Positions 1 to 9,218 are shown, counted from the first letter of the stretch. The stretch is DNA of 64,000 nt from Clostridium prolinivorans (GCF_004011155.1 NZ_RJWG01000001.1:62001-126000), one strand, 5' to 3'. Numbers and translations are program-made. Notes: a model not told the origin generated them from the sequence alone.

Positions 1-657
1 AGATTAAAAAATGTAATAAAAATATACCAAAATATACCAGTATTAAATGTGAATGAACTTACAATAGAAGATAAAACAATAAATTGTTTCATAGGAAGTA
101 ATGGTGCGGGTAAGTCTACTCTTATATTCATTATATGTGGTTTTGTCTATCAAACAAAAGGGGAAATTTTAATTGATGGATTTTCAAATAAAAGCAGCTA
201 TATGCGAAAAAACAGTCATATTGTACTAGAAAGTGGAAAAGGTTTTTATGAATACTTAACAGGCAAAGAAAACATACAGTATTTGTTGGGAATTAATAAA
301 ATAAAGTATAAAGCTAAAGAAGAAGAATTACAGCAATATATTGATGACTTTGAGTTTAGTGAACACATAGATAAAAAAGTTAGTGAGCTATCACAGGGGA
401 ACAGACAGAAACTTTCTTTGATACTTGCCATGCTATTAAGACCTAAATATCTTGCAATGGACGAGCCAACCAATGGTTTAGATGACAATGCAAAAAGAGT
501 GTTATTACAAAAGCTTTATGAATTAAAAGAGAATGGCAGCACAATATTAATAACTACCCATGATTCTGATTTAATAAAGCATGATTCATTTAATATATAT
601 GAAATGAATAAAGGTGAAATTGTTAGTATAAAGAAAGGGAATGAATATGATACTTAA
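1..657 (+). CDS. ABC transporter ATPase, 5'-truncated by the window edge
   Basis: ATP-binding subunit of an ABC-2 type exporter. The reading frame is open to base 1, and codons before the first in-frame start candidate at 49 still read as ABC sequence, so the gene begins outside the window. Visible motifs: Walker A GSNGAGKST, signature LSQGNRQK, Walker B YLAMDEPTNGLD, H-loop ITTHDSD. Two short permease genes follow with overlaps (17 nt to the next). One ATPase plus two ~245-residue permeases is the layout of LanFEG/bacitracin-type peptide immunity or export pumps. That substrate class is inferred from gene order only. Confidence 0.9.
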   Translation, partial: RLKNVIKIYQNIPVLNVNELTIEDKTINCFIGSNGAGKSTLIFIICGFVYQTKGEILIDGFSNKSSYMRKNSHIVLESGKGFYEYLTGKENIQYLLGINKIKYKAKEEELQQYIDDFEFSEHIDKKVSELSQGNRQKLSLILAMLLRPKYLAMDEPTNGLDDNAKRVLLQKLYELKENGSTILITTHDSDLIKHDSFNIYEMNKGEIVSIKKGNEYDT

Positions 658-1384
658 TTATTATATAGAATTACGAAGGAGTATATTAGAATTTAAAAAC
701 TTTAAAATTAATATTATATTTGCTAATTTAGGATATATCATACTTTTTATGGGGTTAATTGACTTTTTTGACAATGAAAGAAAAAGTCTGTTTTTTCTGC
801 TTTTTACATGGTATTGGTCTTTGCACGGTTTAGATAGTACCGCTTTTATATTGGAAGAGGAGATTGAATATAGGACTTTGTTCAACATTCTTTCAAGTAA
901 AGTAAGTATTTTTTCAATTATTGCTATGAGAAATCTTATTCAGATATTTATGGATTTTATGAAAGGTTGCATTATTTTTATTATAATAGCAATAGTATTG
1001 AATATGTCATTGAATGTTTCTTTAAGTCAATTTTTACTAATATTCATTTTTATTATAACTACAACTATCATTATGTATCTAATTGGAGGAATAATCGGAA
1101 GCTTTGCCTTGGTATATAAAAGGATAAGTTCACTTTCTGGAGTTTTGTATTATGTAATATTATTTTTCTCGGGCATTTTTTATGAAGTAAAAGTATTTTC
1201 AGTTTTATTTCCTTTTACAGTTTTAAATAACATCATTATATCTTTATTAAACAACAACAAAATTCCAATGAATTCAGTTATAATAATATGTTTTCAATTA
1301 ATTGGTTACTTAAGTTTAATGTTCCTATCGTTTAAAATAAATTGTAGAAGATTATATCGGGAGGGTAAAATTCTTCATGTGTGA
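641..1384 (+). CDS. ABC-2 type permease subunit 1
   Basis: Integral membrane subunit of 247 residues with about six hydrophobic segments and few charged residues. It overlaps the ATPase gene by 17 nt, and its start ATG sits behind a purine-rich AAGAAAGGGA. It resembles the small permeases of ABC-2 peptide exporters in length and topology, but no residue motif fixes the substrate. It is probably translationally coupled to the ATPase and to the next permease. Confidence 0.75.
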   Translation: MNMILNYYIELRRSILEFKNFKINIIFANLGYIILFMGLIDFFDNERKSLFFLLFTWYWSLHGLDSTAFILEEEIEYRTLFNILSSKVSIFSIIAMRNLIQIFMDFMKGCIIFIIIAIVLNMSLNVSLSQFLLIFIFIITTTIIMYLIGGIIGSFALVYKRISSLSGVLYYVILFFSGIFYEVKVFSVLFPFTVLNNIIISLLNNNKIPMNSVIIICFQLIGYLSLMFLSFKINCRRLYREGKILHV

Positions 1385-2108
1385 TAGTTTTTTATTTTTA
1401 GTTAAAATAGATTTAATGAAAAAAATACAACAAAACAAAAATTATTTCATAGATTATTTTTTAAGTGAAGCAACAGATATTTTTTTCCTTTTAGGAATTA
1501 TTTTTGTTGAATATAATACTAATCATAATAATAATCGAATTGTCTTAGATAAATATTTTATTTTTAGAATATTTATGTGGTTTATTTTAACTGGAGTTAT
1601 TGGAAAGATTATTTCAGAAGTAGAGCGGGAAATTCGTATGGATTATTTAAGAAATATTTTGCATCACAAATGTTCTTTTACTGATATTTTTCTTTCACGA
1701 GTTATTTCAACTTGTATAGAAATTATACTTGTTGTATTGATTCCTGTATTATTGGTATTGTTTGTTTCAGATATGAATTTTACATTGTTTTCATTTCAAA
1801 CATTATTATATTTTATTCTAATTTTAGTAATAACGGTTTTCTTGTCCTATTTATTTTTGTTAGTTGTTCTTCATGTTAAGAGAATAATGGCTGCTCATGG
1901 ACTGTTTTCAAACTATCTATTATTTTTTAGTGGATTAGTTTTTTTAGACAGTAAAAATAAGATTGGATTATTTAGACGTTTAAACTTTTTTTTATTTAAT
2001 AACATAAATTTGTTGTATTTAAGTATTTTTTTTATATTTATTATCATTCTTATTTTAGGAATTGTTTTTCTACAAAAAAGGATTTCACTAAAGATTCACA
2101 TGCTATGA
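1377..2108 (+). CDS. ABC-2 type permease subunit 2
   Basis: Second 243-residue membrane subunit, with about six hydrophobic stretches. It overlaps the previous gene by 8 nt and is preceded by GGGAGGG in the end of that gene. It is rich in Phe, Ile and Leu and only distantly like subunit 1, so the pair probably forms a heterodimeric channel. The operon ends here, and the next 1 kb holds only broken mobile DNA. A role in resistance to or export of a peptide is plausible but not shown. Confidence 0.72.
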   Translation: MCDSFLFLVKIDLMKKIQQNKNYFIDYFLSEATDIFFLLGIIFVEYNTNHNNNRIVLDKYFIFRIFMWFILTGVIGKIISEVEREIRMDYLRNILHHKCSFTDIFLSRVISTCIEIILVVLIPVLLVLFVSDMNFTLFSFQTLLYFILILVITVFLSYLFLLVVLHVKRIMAAHGLFSNYLLFFSGLVFLDSKNKIGLFRRLNFFLFNNINLLYLSIFFIFIIILILGIVFLQKRISLKIHML

Positions 2109-2289
2109 AAATTAGCTATTTAAAAATTGGAGAGAGTATTAGAATAGGATTAATTAAATATTGTATCAACATCATCGTATAAAGACAAATTTGAACGTTC
2201 CATTGATAAGATAGATAGAAGTCTTGAGAAATCAGGGCTTTTTTGATTTTTGATGGCAGCCATATCACATATCCCATATAACTTATGTA

Positions 2290-2772
2290 GTGGAAACCTA
2301 TGACAAGAGCTGTAATGGATTTAATAAAATGATTGAAGATGCCTTAAGTGGCAAGATAGACCTTATAATTACAAAGCCAGTTAGCCGATTTGCAAGAAAT
2401 AGTGCGTCCAGAAAACGCTAAATATATAGCAGGTGGGAATCCTGTCTGGTAAGGTCTAGCCAACCGCCAGTACTCAGCTTAGAGCCGAAGTGGTGTAAAT
2501 AGAAGAAGTAATTATAAACTTGTTCATAATACATCAAGTAAAAAGCTTAGGGCAAAACAGCATTAAGCATAGCAAAGTATTTAACAGAAAATAAAGTTCC
2601 AACACCAGCAGGGTAAAGGGGTATGGCATCAAAGTACAGTATTAACCATTCTTAAAAATGAAAAATATAAAGATGATGTGGTACTTCAAAATAAGTTTAC
2701 AGTAGATTTTCTAACAAAGAAGATAAAGAGAAACGAAGGGGAAGTTCCACAGTATTATGTAGAAAACAGCCA
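2290..2772 (+). pseudogene. Large serine recombinase relic
   Basis: Two separated pieces of a large serine recombinase survive. Around 2306-2402 the frame reads GFNKMIEDALSGKIDLIITK and then PVSRFARN, the conserved catalytic-domain helix of TndX/CcrA-type enzymes. Around 2565-2772 pieces read SIAKYLTENKVPTPAG, STVLTILKNEKYKDD and VDFLTKKIKRNEGE, the segment before the zinc ribbon. The middle is missing and replaced by a GC-rich segment. There is a frameshift near 2612, and the gene stops at the junction with an IS fragment. It is certainly inactive and marks a decayed integrative element. Confidence 0.8.
2404..2505. other. GC-rich structured segment inside the recombinase relic
   Basis: About 100 bp clearly richer in G+C than its surroundings, lying between the two recombinase pieces. 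It can fold as a three-way figure: outer stem CCAGA (2408-2412) with TCTGG (2445-2449), enclosing GCTA/TAGC (2417-2420/2427-2430) and AGG/CCT arms. It has no convincing reading frame. It could be the end of an intron or IS-derived RNA, but I could not match it to a family. Confidence 0.4.
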
Positions 2773-2930
2773 TATTCGCTGCTAAGCTCTGCCAAACTCT
2801 TACCAGAGTTATAGAGCTCTACAATTGTCTTTCTAAATTCTTCTGTATAATACTTTTGCCCTTTTGCCATTCTAGACACTTCCTTTCCTTTTTATATTTT
2901 AAGGCGTTTGGCTTTTTGTGTCTACACTAA
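2773..2930 (-). mobile_element. IS3-family (IS150-like) element fragment, 5' end of orfA
   Basis: On the minus strand from 2879 the frame reads MSRMAKGQKYYTEEFRKTIV and continues NSGKSLAELSSEYG. This is the start of an IS3-family OrfA with its helix-turn-helix. Homology stops near 2773, where the frame runs into recombinase-derived DNA. Upstream of the start lies GTGTAGACAC-type sequence (about 2920-2930) that resembles the outer end of such elements. About 35 codons remain; no OrfB and no second end are present. Confidence 0.7.
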
Positions 2931-2943
2931 TATACTAACACCA

Positions 2944-3020
2944 ATTAACATTATTTTATTTTGCTCAGAAGAAGATGTAGATTAAAAGAAAAATCAATTA
3001 TTACTTTAATGTTTTACGCA
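2944..3020 (-). pseudogene. Relic of a second CGTase/alpha-amylase gene
   Basis: This stretch aligns with 4733-4805 inside the intact CGTase gene, in the same orientation. The blocks AATTAACATTAT and a 26 nt perfect match (2990-3015 versus 4777-4802) are joined by about 50 nt with small gaps and substitutions. It corresponds to the conserved strand around NIKVIIDF of GH13 enzymes, but the frame is broken on both sides. A neighbouring paralogue or a partial duplication was apparently deleted, leaving about 80 bp between the IS fragment and the CGTase terminator. Confidence 0.65.
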
Positions 3021-3076
3021 AGGATAGTAAAAATAGCCAAATATAATAAAATTCAAGATTTTAATCATTAAAAAGG

Positions 3077-3127
3077 AGAGCGTAATTAAATTTGTGTAGA
3101 ATCAAATCTAATTACGCTCTTTTTTTG
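3077..3127. terminator. Intrinsic terminator downstream of CGTase
   Basis: Stem AGAGCGTAATTA (3077-3088) pairs with TAATTACGCTCT (3109-3120), with further pairing inside. Seven T follow on the plus strand, and a CCTTTTT run lies on the minus strand, so it can act in both directions. It closes the CGTase transcript. Confidence 0.8.
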
Positions 3128-3132
3128 AAAAA

Positions 3133-5292
3133 TTATTGCTGCCAATTAACAGTTATAATTCCAGTAGAATTTGTTGGAGTTGTATACGTGTGGTTAGAAC
3201 CACCTTCCCAAACAACAGAAGAACCATTTTTCTTTATAAATTTAAATTGAATATTTGTATTAGAGGGAACGTTTACATCATAATACCATGTAGGATATTT
3301 ATAAACTACTTGATTAAATATAGGGCCTATAGCTTTATTTGTATCCCAATTACCTAATTCAGCAGTATTGCCAACTAAATATAGATTTTCTCCTAAATTT
3401 GTATTAGCATTATTTACTACAAATCTTACTAATACTTGAGAAGATGTTAAAACATCAAAATTATTAAAAGTGTTACTCGTTAAACCTGATGTAGTCTTTA
3501 AATATACTCCAATTTTTCCAGGCTGAATTGAAGGAACTGTAACTTTAATTTCAGTATCACTCCAAGAAATAACTGTTGCAGCTGTACTACCGAAATATAC
3601 ATTTCCTTTAGTACTTCCAAATCCTCTGCCATCAATTACAATTGTTTGACCAGGTTTTGCCATAGGATGTCCAATATGTCCAATTGTAGGATTATTAGTA
3701 TTTGAAGTATATTGCCAAACAGCTGCACTGCCAGCAGGAAGAGTAAACGAATTCACTGAGCCGTTACTGTTAACAGTGATGCTATTACCAGAAACTATTC
3801 CGCTTAAAAAATCTGAATATGTTCCACTTGGCAAAGATGTATAAATTCCATTAACACTGACACTGTTATTTAAATTTTTGTTTATTGCAACTAAAACTAC
3901 GCTATTACCGAATTTTCTTTCATAAGTGTAAACATCATTATTAATCCATTTTTCTGTTGTAGTTCCATAAGAAAGTGCAGGATTTGTTTTTCTAAGTGGT
4001 GCTAATTTTTGAATAATTTTATAAGCAGTTGTTGTTTTATTAAAACTTGCCATCATTGCTCTATTGTTTGGATCTCCGTTGCCAGTCATATATTGTTCTG
4101 TACCATAATATATAGCAGGAACGCCACGAGATGTCAGTAATAATGTTAAAGCTAAATCTGTTTTTCTTGTGTTTCCATCATTTATAGTAAATCTATCCAT
4201 ATCGTGATTATCAATAAAAGTAACTTGATCATTTATGTCTTCATAAGAATTGTAAGTATCAGTAATCATTGAATTTAGACCATACATTGTGTCGGTATTA
4301 TCTCTAAAGACTTGTCTAACTTTTTGAGCAAATCTGAAATCTAAAAGGCTCATGCCACTATTATTAGCAAAATAATGATTATTTAAATCAACTTCATTGG
4401 TACCTAAAAACCATTCACCAAAAGTAAATACGGGCTTATAACTATATATAGAGTCCATAAAATTTTTTTGCCATCCCATAGGCATATGTTTTACAGCATC
4501 CATTCTTATTCCGTCGATACCCATATCTAACCATTTTTTTATTGATTCTTTAATATATGAATCAACTATATTATTTTGATGATTTAAATCTGCTAAATCA
4601 AATAAATTTTTATATATACCATCTTCTAATGTAGAAAAATTAGTTCCACCATTATGATGGAATATTCCATTTGTATCATTTGAATAACCTGCAATTAGTG
4701 AACCGTTATCATAGAGGCGTCCGTTTTCAGCATAATTAACATTATCTTGATCAGCAGGAGATGTATGATTAGGAGCAAAATCAATTATTACTTTAATGTT
4801 TTTTGCATGAGCAGCATTTATTAAATTTTGAAAATCAGTAAATGAACCAAAGAATGGGTTAGTTTTTTTAAAATCTCTTGCCCAATATCCATGATAAGAA
4901 GTACTTCCATCACTTAAAACGGAATAAATATTTTCAATAGGCTGAGAAATCCAAATTGCAGTAATACCCATATCGGATAAATATCCATCATTAATTTTAT
5001 TTATAATGCCTTGCCAGTCTCCACCAAAATATTTTTTTAGTTGAGTTTTAGATGAATCATATAAAGTTCCAGTAGGATTGTTTGATGTATTACCATCATA
5101 AAAACGATCTGTAACAATTTGATAAATTACATCTGTAGAGAAATTTACCTTATTTGATACAGAAGAATCACCACTATAAGTTGATGCTGTTAGTGCTTTA
5201 GGCGGATTATTAATGTATAGAGAAAATAATAATATAAAAGAAAGAATAAAAGGAAATAATTTGTTTTTTATTAAGGCATTAAATTTACGCAT
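3133..5292 (-). CDS. Secreted cyclomaltodextrin glucanotransferase (CGTase), GH13
   Basis: Extracellular enzyme of 719 residues that turns starch into cyclodextrins by transglycosylation. The signal peptide covers about residues 1-36. Domains follow the five-domain CGTase plan: A/B catalytic barrel, C, a TIG-like D domain (about 530-612), and a CBM20 starch-binding E domain (about 617-719). Catalytic residues are Asp265 (GIRMDAVKH), Glu293 (FGEWFLG) and Asp364 (DNHDMDRF), with His176 and His269 conserved. Phe231 in [10 protein letters not shown] occupies the central aromatic position typical of CGTases rather than alpha-amylases. The start follows AAGGAGG. It is divergent from the transporter operon and shares its operator motif. 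A cyclodextrin-forming rather than purely hydrolytic reaction is inferred from domain order and that aromatic residue. Confidence 0.88.
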   Translation of the reverse strand: MRKFNALIKNKLFPFILSFILLFSLYINNPPKALTASTYSGDSSVSNKVNFSTDVIYQIVTDRFYDGNTSNNPTGTLYDSSKTQLKKYFGGDWQGIINKINDGYLSDMGITAIWISQPIENIYSVLSDGSTSYHGYWARDFKKTNPFFGSFTDFQNLINAAHAKNIKVIIDFAPNHTSPADQDNVNYAENGRLYDNGSLIAGYSNDTNGIFHHNGGTNFSTLEDGIYKNLFDLADLNHQNNIVDSYIKESIKKWLDMGIDGIRMDAVKHMPMGWQKNFMDSIYSYKPVFTFGEWFLGTNEVDLNNHYFANNSGMSLLDFRFAQKVRQVFRDNTDTMYGLNSMITDTYNSYEDINDQVTFIDNHDMDRFTINDGNTRKTDLALTLLLTSRGVPAIYYGTEQYMTGNGDPNNRAMMASFNKTTTAYKIIQKLAPLRKTNPALSYGTTTEKWINNDVYTYERKFGNSVVLVAINKNLNNSVSVNGIYTSLPSGTYSDFLSGIVSGNSITVNSNGSVNSFTLPAGSAAVWQYTSNTNNPTIGHIGHPMAKPGQTIVIDGRGFGSTKGNVYFGSTAATVISWSDTEIKVTVPSIQPGKIGVYLKTTSGLTSNTFNNFDVLTSSQVLVRFVVNNANTNLGENLYLVGNTAELGNWDTNKAIGPIFNQVVYKYPTWYYDVNVPSNTNIQFKFIKKNGSSVVWEGGSNHTYTTPTNSTGIITVNWQQ

Positions 5293-5314
5293 ATTAAAAC
5301 CTCCTTAATAATAT

Positions 5315-5379
5315 AATTTATTAAACGTTTAAGTTAATGAAATTATATTCATTATAACAAGATAAAATGGAAAATTCAA
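5315..5379 (-). promoter_or_regulatory. CGTase promoter with LacI-type operator
   Basis: On the minus strand, -35 TTGAAT (5374-5379) and -10 TATAAT (5351-5356) are 17 bp apart. Just downstream, centred at 5326/5327, lies TTAAACGTTTAA, with the right arm extended to match the operator before the transporter genes. A repressor bound there would block early transcription. Confidence 0.65.
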
Positions 5380-5614
5380 TAATTAAATAAAAATTCTGTA
5401 AATTTTTATTTAATAAATGGTAAAGTAAATAATTCATAATATAAATATAAATTTATTTAGAAATGTTTTGGTTAGACTATTAATTATAGTAAATAAGAAA
5501 ACAATTTAAAGTATATTTTTATATCATTGTATTATTGAAAAAATTACAAAAAAGAATTTAGCGAAAAATGCAATATTTTGTATTAATTTATGTTTTAAAA
5601 TTTTTCTAAAAATA

Positions 5615-5670
5615 TAGACAAACGTTTGCAAAAATATTATAATATAATTAACTTAAACATTTAAGTTAAT
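5615..5670 (+). promoter_or_regulatory. Transporter-operon promoter with cre-like site and LacI-type operator
   Basis: -35 TAGACA (5615-5620), 17 bp spacer, -10 TATAAT (5638-5643). The spacer holds CAAACGTTTGCA, which resembles a CcpA cre site. Positions 5647-5670 form a 24 bp palindrome perfect except for its two central bases, with half-site ATTAACTTAAA. Carbon catabolite control plus specific LacI-family repression is the inferred logic. Confidence 0.65.
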
Positions 5671-5701
5671 GAATTAAAATTTAATTAAGGGGGAAGTAAC
5701 A

Positions 5702-6979
5702 TTGAAAAAGTCATTAGCAATTATTCTTTCAACTGTTTTAGTTACATCATTAATGACAGGATGTGCAAAGAAGCCAGTTGAAGAAAGTGAAACAGAGAGT
5801 AATGCTCAAACAAATACTGAAGCAAAAGCAGAATTAAAGCCAGAAGAAGGAGCTTCACTAGTTGTTTGGGAAAGTGAAGGAGCAGAAGGAGAATACATGA
5901 AATATGCTGCTCAAGAATTTGAAAAAAAATATGGTGTTAAGGTTAAATATGAGGCTGTTGATCATATAGCAACAGCTGGAAAACTACAACAAGATGGACC
6001 TGCAGGAGTTGGAGCAGATGTTATATCAGCACCACATGATAATTTAGGAAAGCTTATTGCAGCAGGACTTATAAGACCTAATAACAATCCAGATAGAATA
6101 AAAAAAGATTTCATTGATGCAGCCGTAAACGGTGTAAGTATGGATGGAACAGTTTATGGTTATCCAACAGCTATTGAAACATATGGTTTAATATATAATA
6201 AGGCATTAATTAAAGAAGCACCAGCTACTTATGAACAAATAATTGAATTTGCTAAAACTTTTAATAATCCAAAGGAAAAGAAATATGCACTTTTATGGAA
6301 TGTTGGAGATGCATATTTTTCATATAGTTTTTTAAGTGCAAATGGTGGTTATGTATTTGGTAAAAATGGTACTGATAAAAACGATTTAGGGTTAAATAAT
6401 GAAGGTGCTATAAAAGGTGCTGAGTTTTTTAAGAGCTTAAATTCAATAATTCCATTAAAGCAAAAAGATGCTAATTATCAGTTAGTAGATGGTTTATTCT
6501 CGACAGGAAAGGCTGCTATGATTATAAATGGACCATGGGCACTTGAAGGATACAAAAAAGCTGGAATTGATGTTGGTGTTGCAAAGCTTCCAACGTTTGA
6601 AGGAAAGCAGCCAGTCAGCTTTTCAGGTATTAGAAGTCTTTTTGTAAGCTCATTTACTAAATATCCAAATGCTGCTGCATTATTTGCAGATTTTGTAACT
6701 TCAGATGAAATGTTATTAAAGAGATTTGAAATGACTAAACAGCTGCCTCCAGTTAAAACTTTAGCTGAAAAAGAAGAGATAAAGAATGATCCACTAGTTG
6801 CTGGATTTATGGATCAAACTCAATTTGCACAACCAATGCCATCAATTCCACAAATGAGTCTTGTATGGGATCCACTAGCTGCTGCATTTTCAACAATTTG
6901 GGATGGAAAACAAGAGCCAAAAGCAGCTCTTGATAAGGCTGTTCAAACAATAAAAGATGCTATAGCTGCACAAAAATAA
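5702..6979 (+). CDS. Maltodextrin/cyclodextrin ABC transporter substrate-binding lipoprotein
   Basis: Extracytoplasmic solute-binding lipoprotein of 425 residues, family 1 (MalE-like). The N-terminal signal ends in the lipobox LMTGC, so it is anchored outside the membrane by a lipidated Cys. The start is TTG behind AAGGGGGAAG. The body has MalE-type segments such as LVVWESEGAEGEYMK and AAMIINGPWALEGYKKAGI. It heads an operon with two MalFG-type permeases and faces the CGTase gene across a shared regulatory region. Cyclodextrins or linear maltodextrins are the expected cargo. The exact ligand cannot be read from sequence, and symbols such as cymE, mdxE or malE would all be guesses. Confidence 0.88.
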   Translation: MKKSLAIILSTVLVTSLMTGCAKKPVEESETESNAQTNTEAKAELKPEEGASLVVWESEGAEGEYMKYAAQEFEKKYGVKVKYEAVDHIATAGKLQQDGPAGVGADVISAPHDNLGKLIAAGLIRPNNNPDRIKKDFIDAAVNGVSMDGTVYGYPTAIETYGLIYNKALIKEAPATYEQIIEFAKTFNNPKEKKYALLWNVGDAYFSYSFLSANGGYVFGKNGTDKNDLGLNNEGAIKGAEFFKSLNSIIPLKQKDANYQLVDGLFSTGKAAMIINGPWALEGYKKAGIDVGVAKLPTFEGKQPVSFSGIRSLFVSSFTKYPNAAALFADFVTSDEMLLKRFEMTKQLPPVKTLAEKEEIKNDPLVAGFMDQTQFAQPMPSIPQMSLVWDPLAAAFSTIWDGKQEPKAALDKAVQTIKDAIAAQK

Positions 6980-7003
6980 AAAATCAATATTTAATTTTAT
7001 ATA

Positions 7004-7035
7004 TTATAGATATGTGCTTAAGCACATATCTATAA
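7004..7035 (+). promoter_or_regulatory. Perfect 32 bp palindrome between binding-protein and permease genes
   Basis: The 16 nt arms are perfectly complementary with no spacer (half TTATAGATATGTGCTT). It lies 25 nt after the binding-protein stop, with no T run after it. It probably acts as an RNA hairpin that protects the upstream mRNA or damps read-through, giving more binding protein than permease. Confidence 0.6.
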
Positions 7036-7060
7036 TAATTATATAATAAGAGGTGAAAAA

Positions 7061-8326
7061 ATGGAAAATAAAAAAAAATTATCATGGCTTTCATACTTAA
7101 TTATGGGATCAGGCCAGATTTTAAAGGGAGAACATATAAAGGGTATAATTTTACTTCTTATTGAAATAGTAACAATTGTTTTAGGTGTTCCTTATTTTGC
7201 CAATGGGCTATGGGGGCTTTATACTCTTGGTGAAACAAAATTTCATTATAATTCAAAAGGCATTGCGGTATATGACCATTCAATTTTTTTGATGTTACAA
7301 GGTATAATTTCTATTTTTTTAATAGCTATTTTTATTGGCGTTTATATTTATAGTATTAAAGATGCCAGAAAACCTAAAAAAGAAAAAAAGGAAAGTTTCA
7401 AGGAAGTAATTGATAGAAATTTCCACTATATAGTAATGACACCTGGAATGTTATCATTAATGTTTTTTATTTTATTACCAATAATATTTACTGTACTTAT
7501 AGCTTTTACAGATTATTCATCACCATATCATCTGCCACCTAGAAATCTTATTAATTGGGTAGGCTTACAAAACTTTAAAGAGTTATTTGGACTTAAGATT
7601 TGGAATGAAACTTTATCAGGCATATTTATATGGACAGTTGTTTGGGGAATACTTGCAACAGTTACAAGCTATTTTGTAGGATTATTATGGGCGTTAATAA
7701 TAAATTCAGCAGGAGTTAAAATTAAAAAACTTTGGAGAACAATATTTATTATTCCATATGCAGTACCTGGACTTATATCAATGCTTGTTATGAGACTTTT
7801 ATTTAATGGTTCAGGACCAATAAATGATTTGTTTGAAAGTATAGGATTACCAAGAATAGGATGGTTAACTGATCCTACTATGGCAAAGGCTACTTTGGTA
7901 ATGATAAATATGTGGCTTGGAGCACCTTATTTTATGGCTCTTATGACAAGTATATTAACAAATATACCAAAAGATTTATATGAATCATCAGATATAGATG
8001 GTGCAACAGCATGGCAGAAGTTTAGACATATAACATTACCAATGGTATTATTTTCAACAATGCCATTATTAATATCAAGCTTTGCCTATAACTTTAATAA
8101 TTTCATGCTAATTTATTCAGTATCAGATGGAGGACCAGTTAATGCTTCATATAGATATGCTGGAGATACAGATATTTTAATTTCATGGATATATAAAATG
8201 ACTTTAAACCAACAACAATATCATATGGCTTCAGTTGTAACAATATTTATATTTGTATTTATAGCACCAATTGTTGCATATAGTTTTACAAGATCTAAAT
8301 CCTTTAGAGAGGAGGACCTAGTTTAA
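7061..8326 (+). CDS. MalF-type permease of the maltodextrin/cyclodextrin transporter
   Basis: Inner-membrane channel subunit of 421 residues. An N-terminal region (about 1-105) with membrane segments and the motif GSGQILKGEHIKGI precedes a six-segment permease core, as in long Firmicutes MalF/GanP/MdxF proteins. The EAA loop reads SSDIDGATAWQKFRHITLP. The start is behind AGAGGTG; its stop overlaps the next start by one base. No ATPase gene accompanies the operon, so a shared MsmX-like ATPase elsewhere is probably needed. Confidence 0.88.
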   Translation: MENKKKLSWLSYLIMGSGQILKGEHIKGIILLLIEIVTIVLGVPYFANGLWGLYTLGETKFHYNSKGIAVYDHSIFLMLQGIISIFLIAIFIGVYIYSIKDARKPKKEKKESFKEVIDRNFHYIVMTPGMLSLMFFILLPIIFTVLIAFTDYSSPYHLPPRNLINWVGLQNFKELFGLKIWNETLSGIFIWTVVWGILATVTSYFVGLLWALIINSAGVKIKKLWRTIFIIPYAVPGLISMLVMRLLFNGSGPINDLFESIGLPRIGWLTDPTMAKATLVMINMWLGAPYFMALMTSILTNIPKDLYESSDIDGATAWQKFRHITLPMVLFSTMPLLISSFAYNFNNFMLIYSVSDGGPVNASYRYAGDTDILISWIYKMTLNQQQYHMASVVTIFIFVFIAPIVAYSFTRSKSFREEDLV

Positions 8327-9195
8327 TGAATATTAATAATTATACTAAAAAAAATAAAAGGAAACTTACAACTAAGGAAATAATATTAAAAGTAATAGTA
8401 TATACGTTTCTTGTGCTAAATAGTATATTTATACTTTTCCCTATACTTTGGATTATAGGTTCTTCTCTTAATCCAGGTGATAGCTTATATTCATCAAGTA
8501 TGATACCTAAAAATCCAACATTTATTCACTATAAAGAGTTATTTACAAAAACAGATTATCCAATTTGGTATAAAAATACGTTAAAAATTGCTTTTTTAAA
8601 TATGATTATATCAACAATACTTACTACATTTAACGCATATGTATTTTCAAGATTTAGATTTAAGGGAAGGAAGGCAGGACTTGTTACAGTTCTTGTACTT
8701 CAGGTATTTCCAAGTTTTTTAACTCTTACCGCTGTGTATACATTACTTTTGCAGCTTAATTTGCTTAATACACATTTAGGATTAGTTCTATTTTATTCAG
8801 GTGCACAAATACCTGGGAATACATGGCTAATAAAGGGATATTTTGATCAAATTCCAAGAAGTTTAGATGAAGCCGCAAGAGTTGATGGAGCATCAAATTT
8901 TATAACATTTACAAAAATTATAATGCCTCTTGCAACTCCAATTATGGTATTTTTAGCATTGACTACATTTATAGGACCTTGGATGGATTTTATATTCCAA
9001 AGTTTAGTTTTAAGAAGTGCTGACAAAAAGACATTAGCTATAGGACTTATGGATATGGTTACAGGACAAACTAATACTAAGTTTACATTATTTGCAGCAG
9101 GTGCAATATTAGTTGCTATTCCAATAGTTACATTATTTGTTATAACTCAAAAATATGTTGTAGAAGGATTATCATCAGGTGCTGTAAAAAGCTGA
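8326..9195 (+). CDS. MalG-type permease of the maltodextrin/cyclodextrin transporter
   Basis: Second channel subunit, 289 residues, six predicted membrane segments. The EAA loop reads DEAARVDGASNFITFTKIIM, where the shared ATPase would dock. Its start is coupled by a one-base overlap (TAATG) to the previous gene behind AGAGGAGG. It ends the transporter operon. No terminator hairpin separates it from the regulator gene, so some read-through into that gene is likely. Confidence 0.88.
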   Translation: MNINNYTKKNKRKLTTKEIILKVIVYTFLVLNSIFILFPILWIIGSSLNPGDSLYSSSMIPKNPTFIHYKELFTKTDYPIWYKNTLKIAFLNMIISTILTTFNAYVFSRFRFKGRKAGLVTVLVLQVFPSFLTLTAVYTLLLQLNLLNTHLGLVLFYSGAQIPGNTWLIKGYFDQIPRSLDEAARVDGASNFITFTKIIMPLATPIMVFLALTTFIGPWMDFIFQSLVLRSADKKTLAIGLMDMVTGQTNTKFTLFAAGAILVAIPIVTLFVITQKYVVEGLSSGAVKS

Positions 9196-9218
9196 TGTAA
9201 ATATATTCCCTTCCTGCA

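Noticed and set aside
2404-2505. Group I intron or IStron core
   Set aside because: The conserved P7/core blocks of group I introns are not visible and no tnpB is nearby; left as unexplained structured DNA.
2697-2879. 60-residue protein on the minus strand
   Set aside because: Chimera: the first ~35 residues are IS3 OrfA, the rest is antisense recombinase relic.
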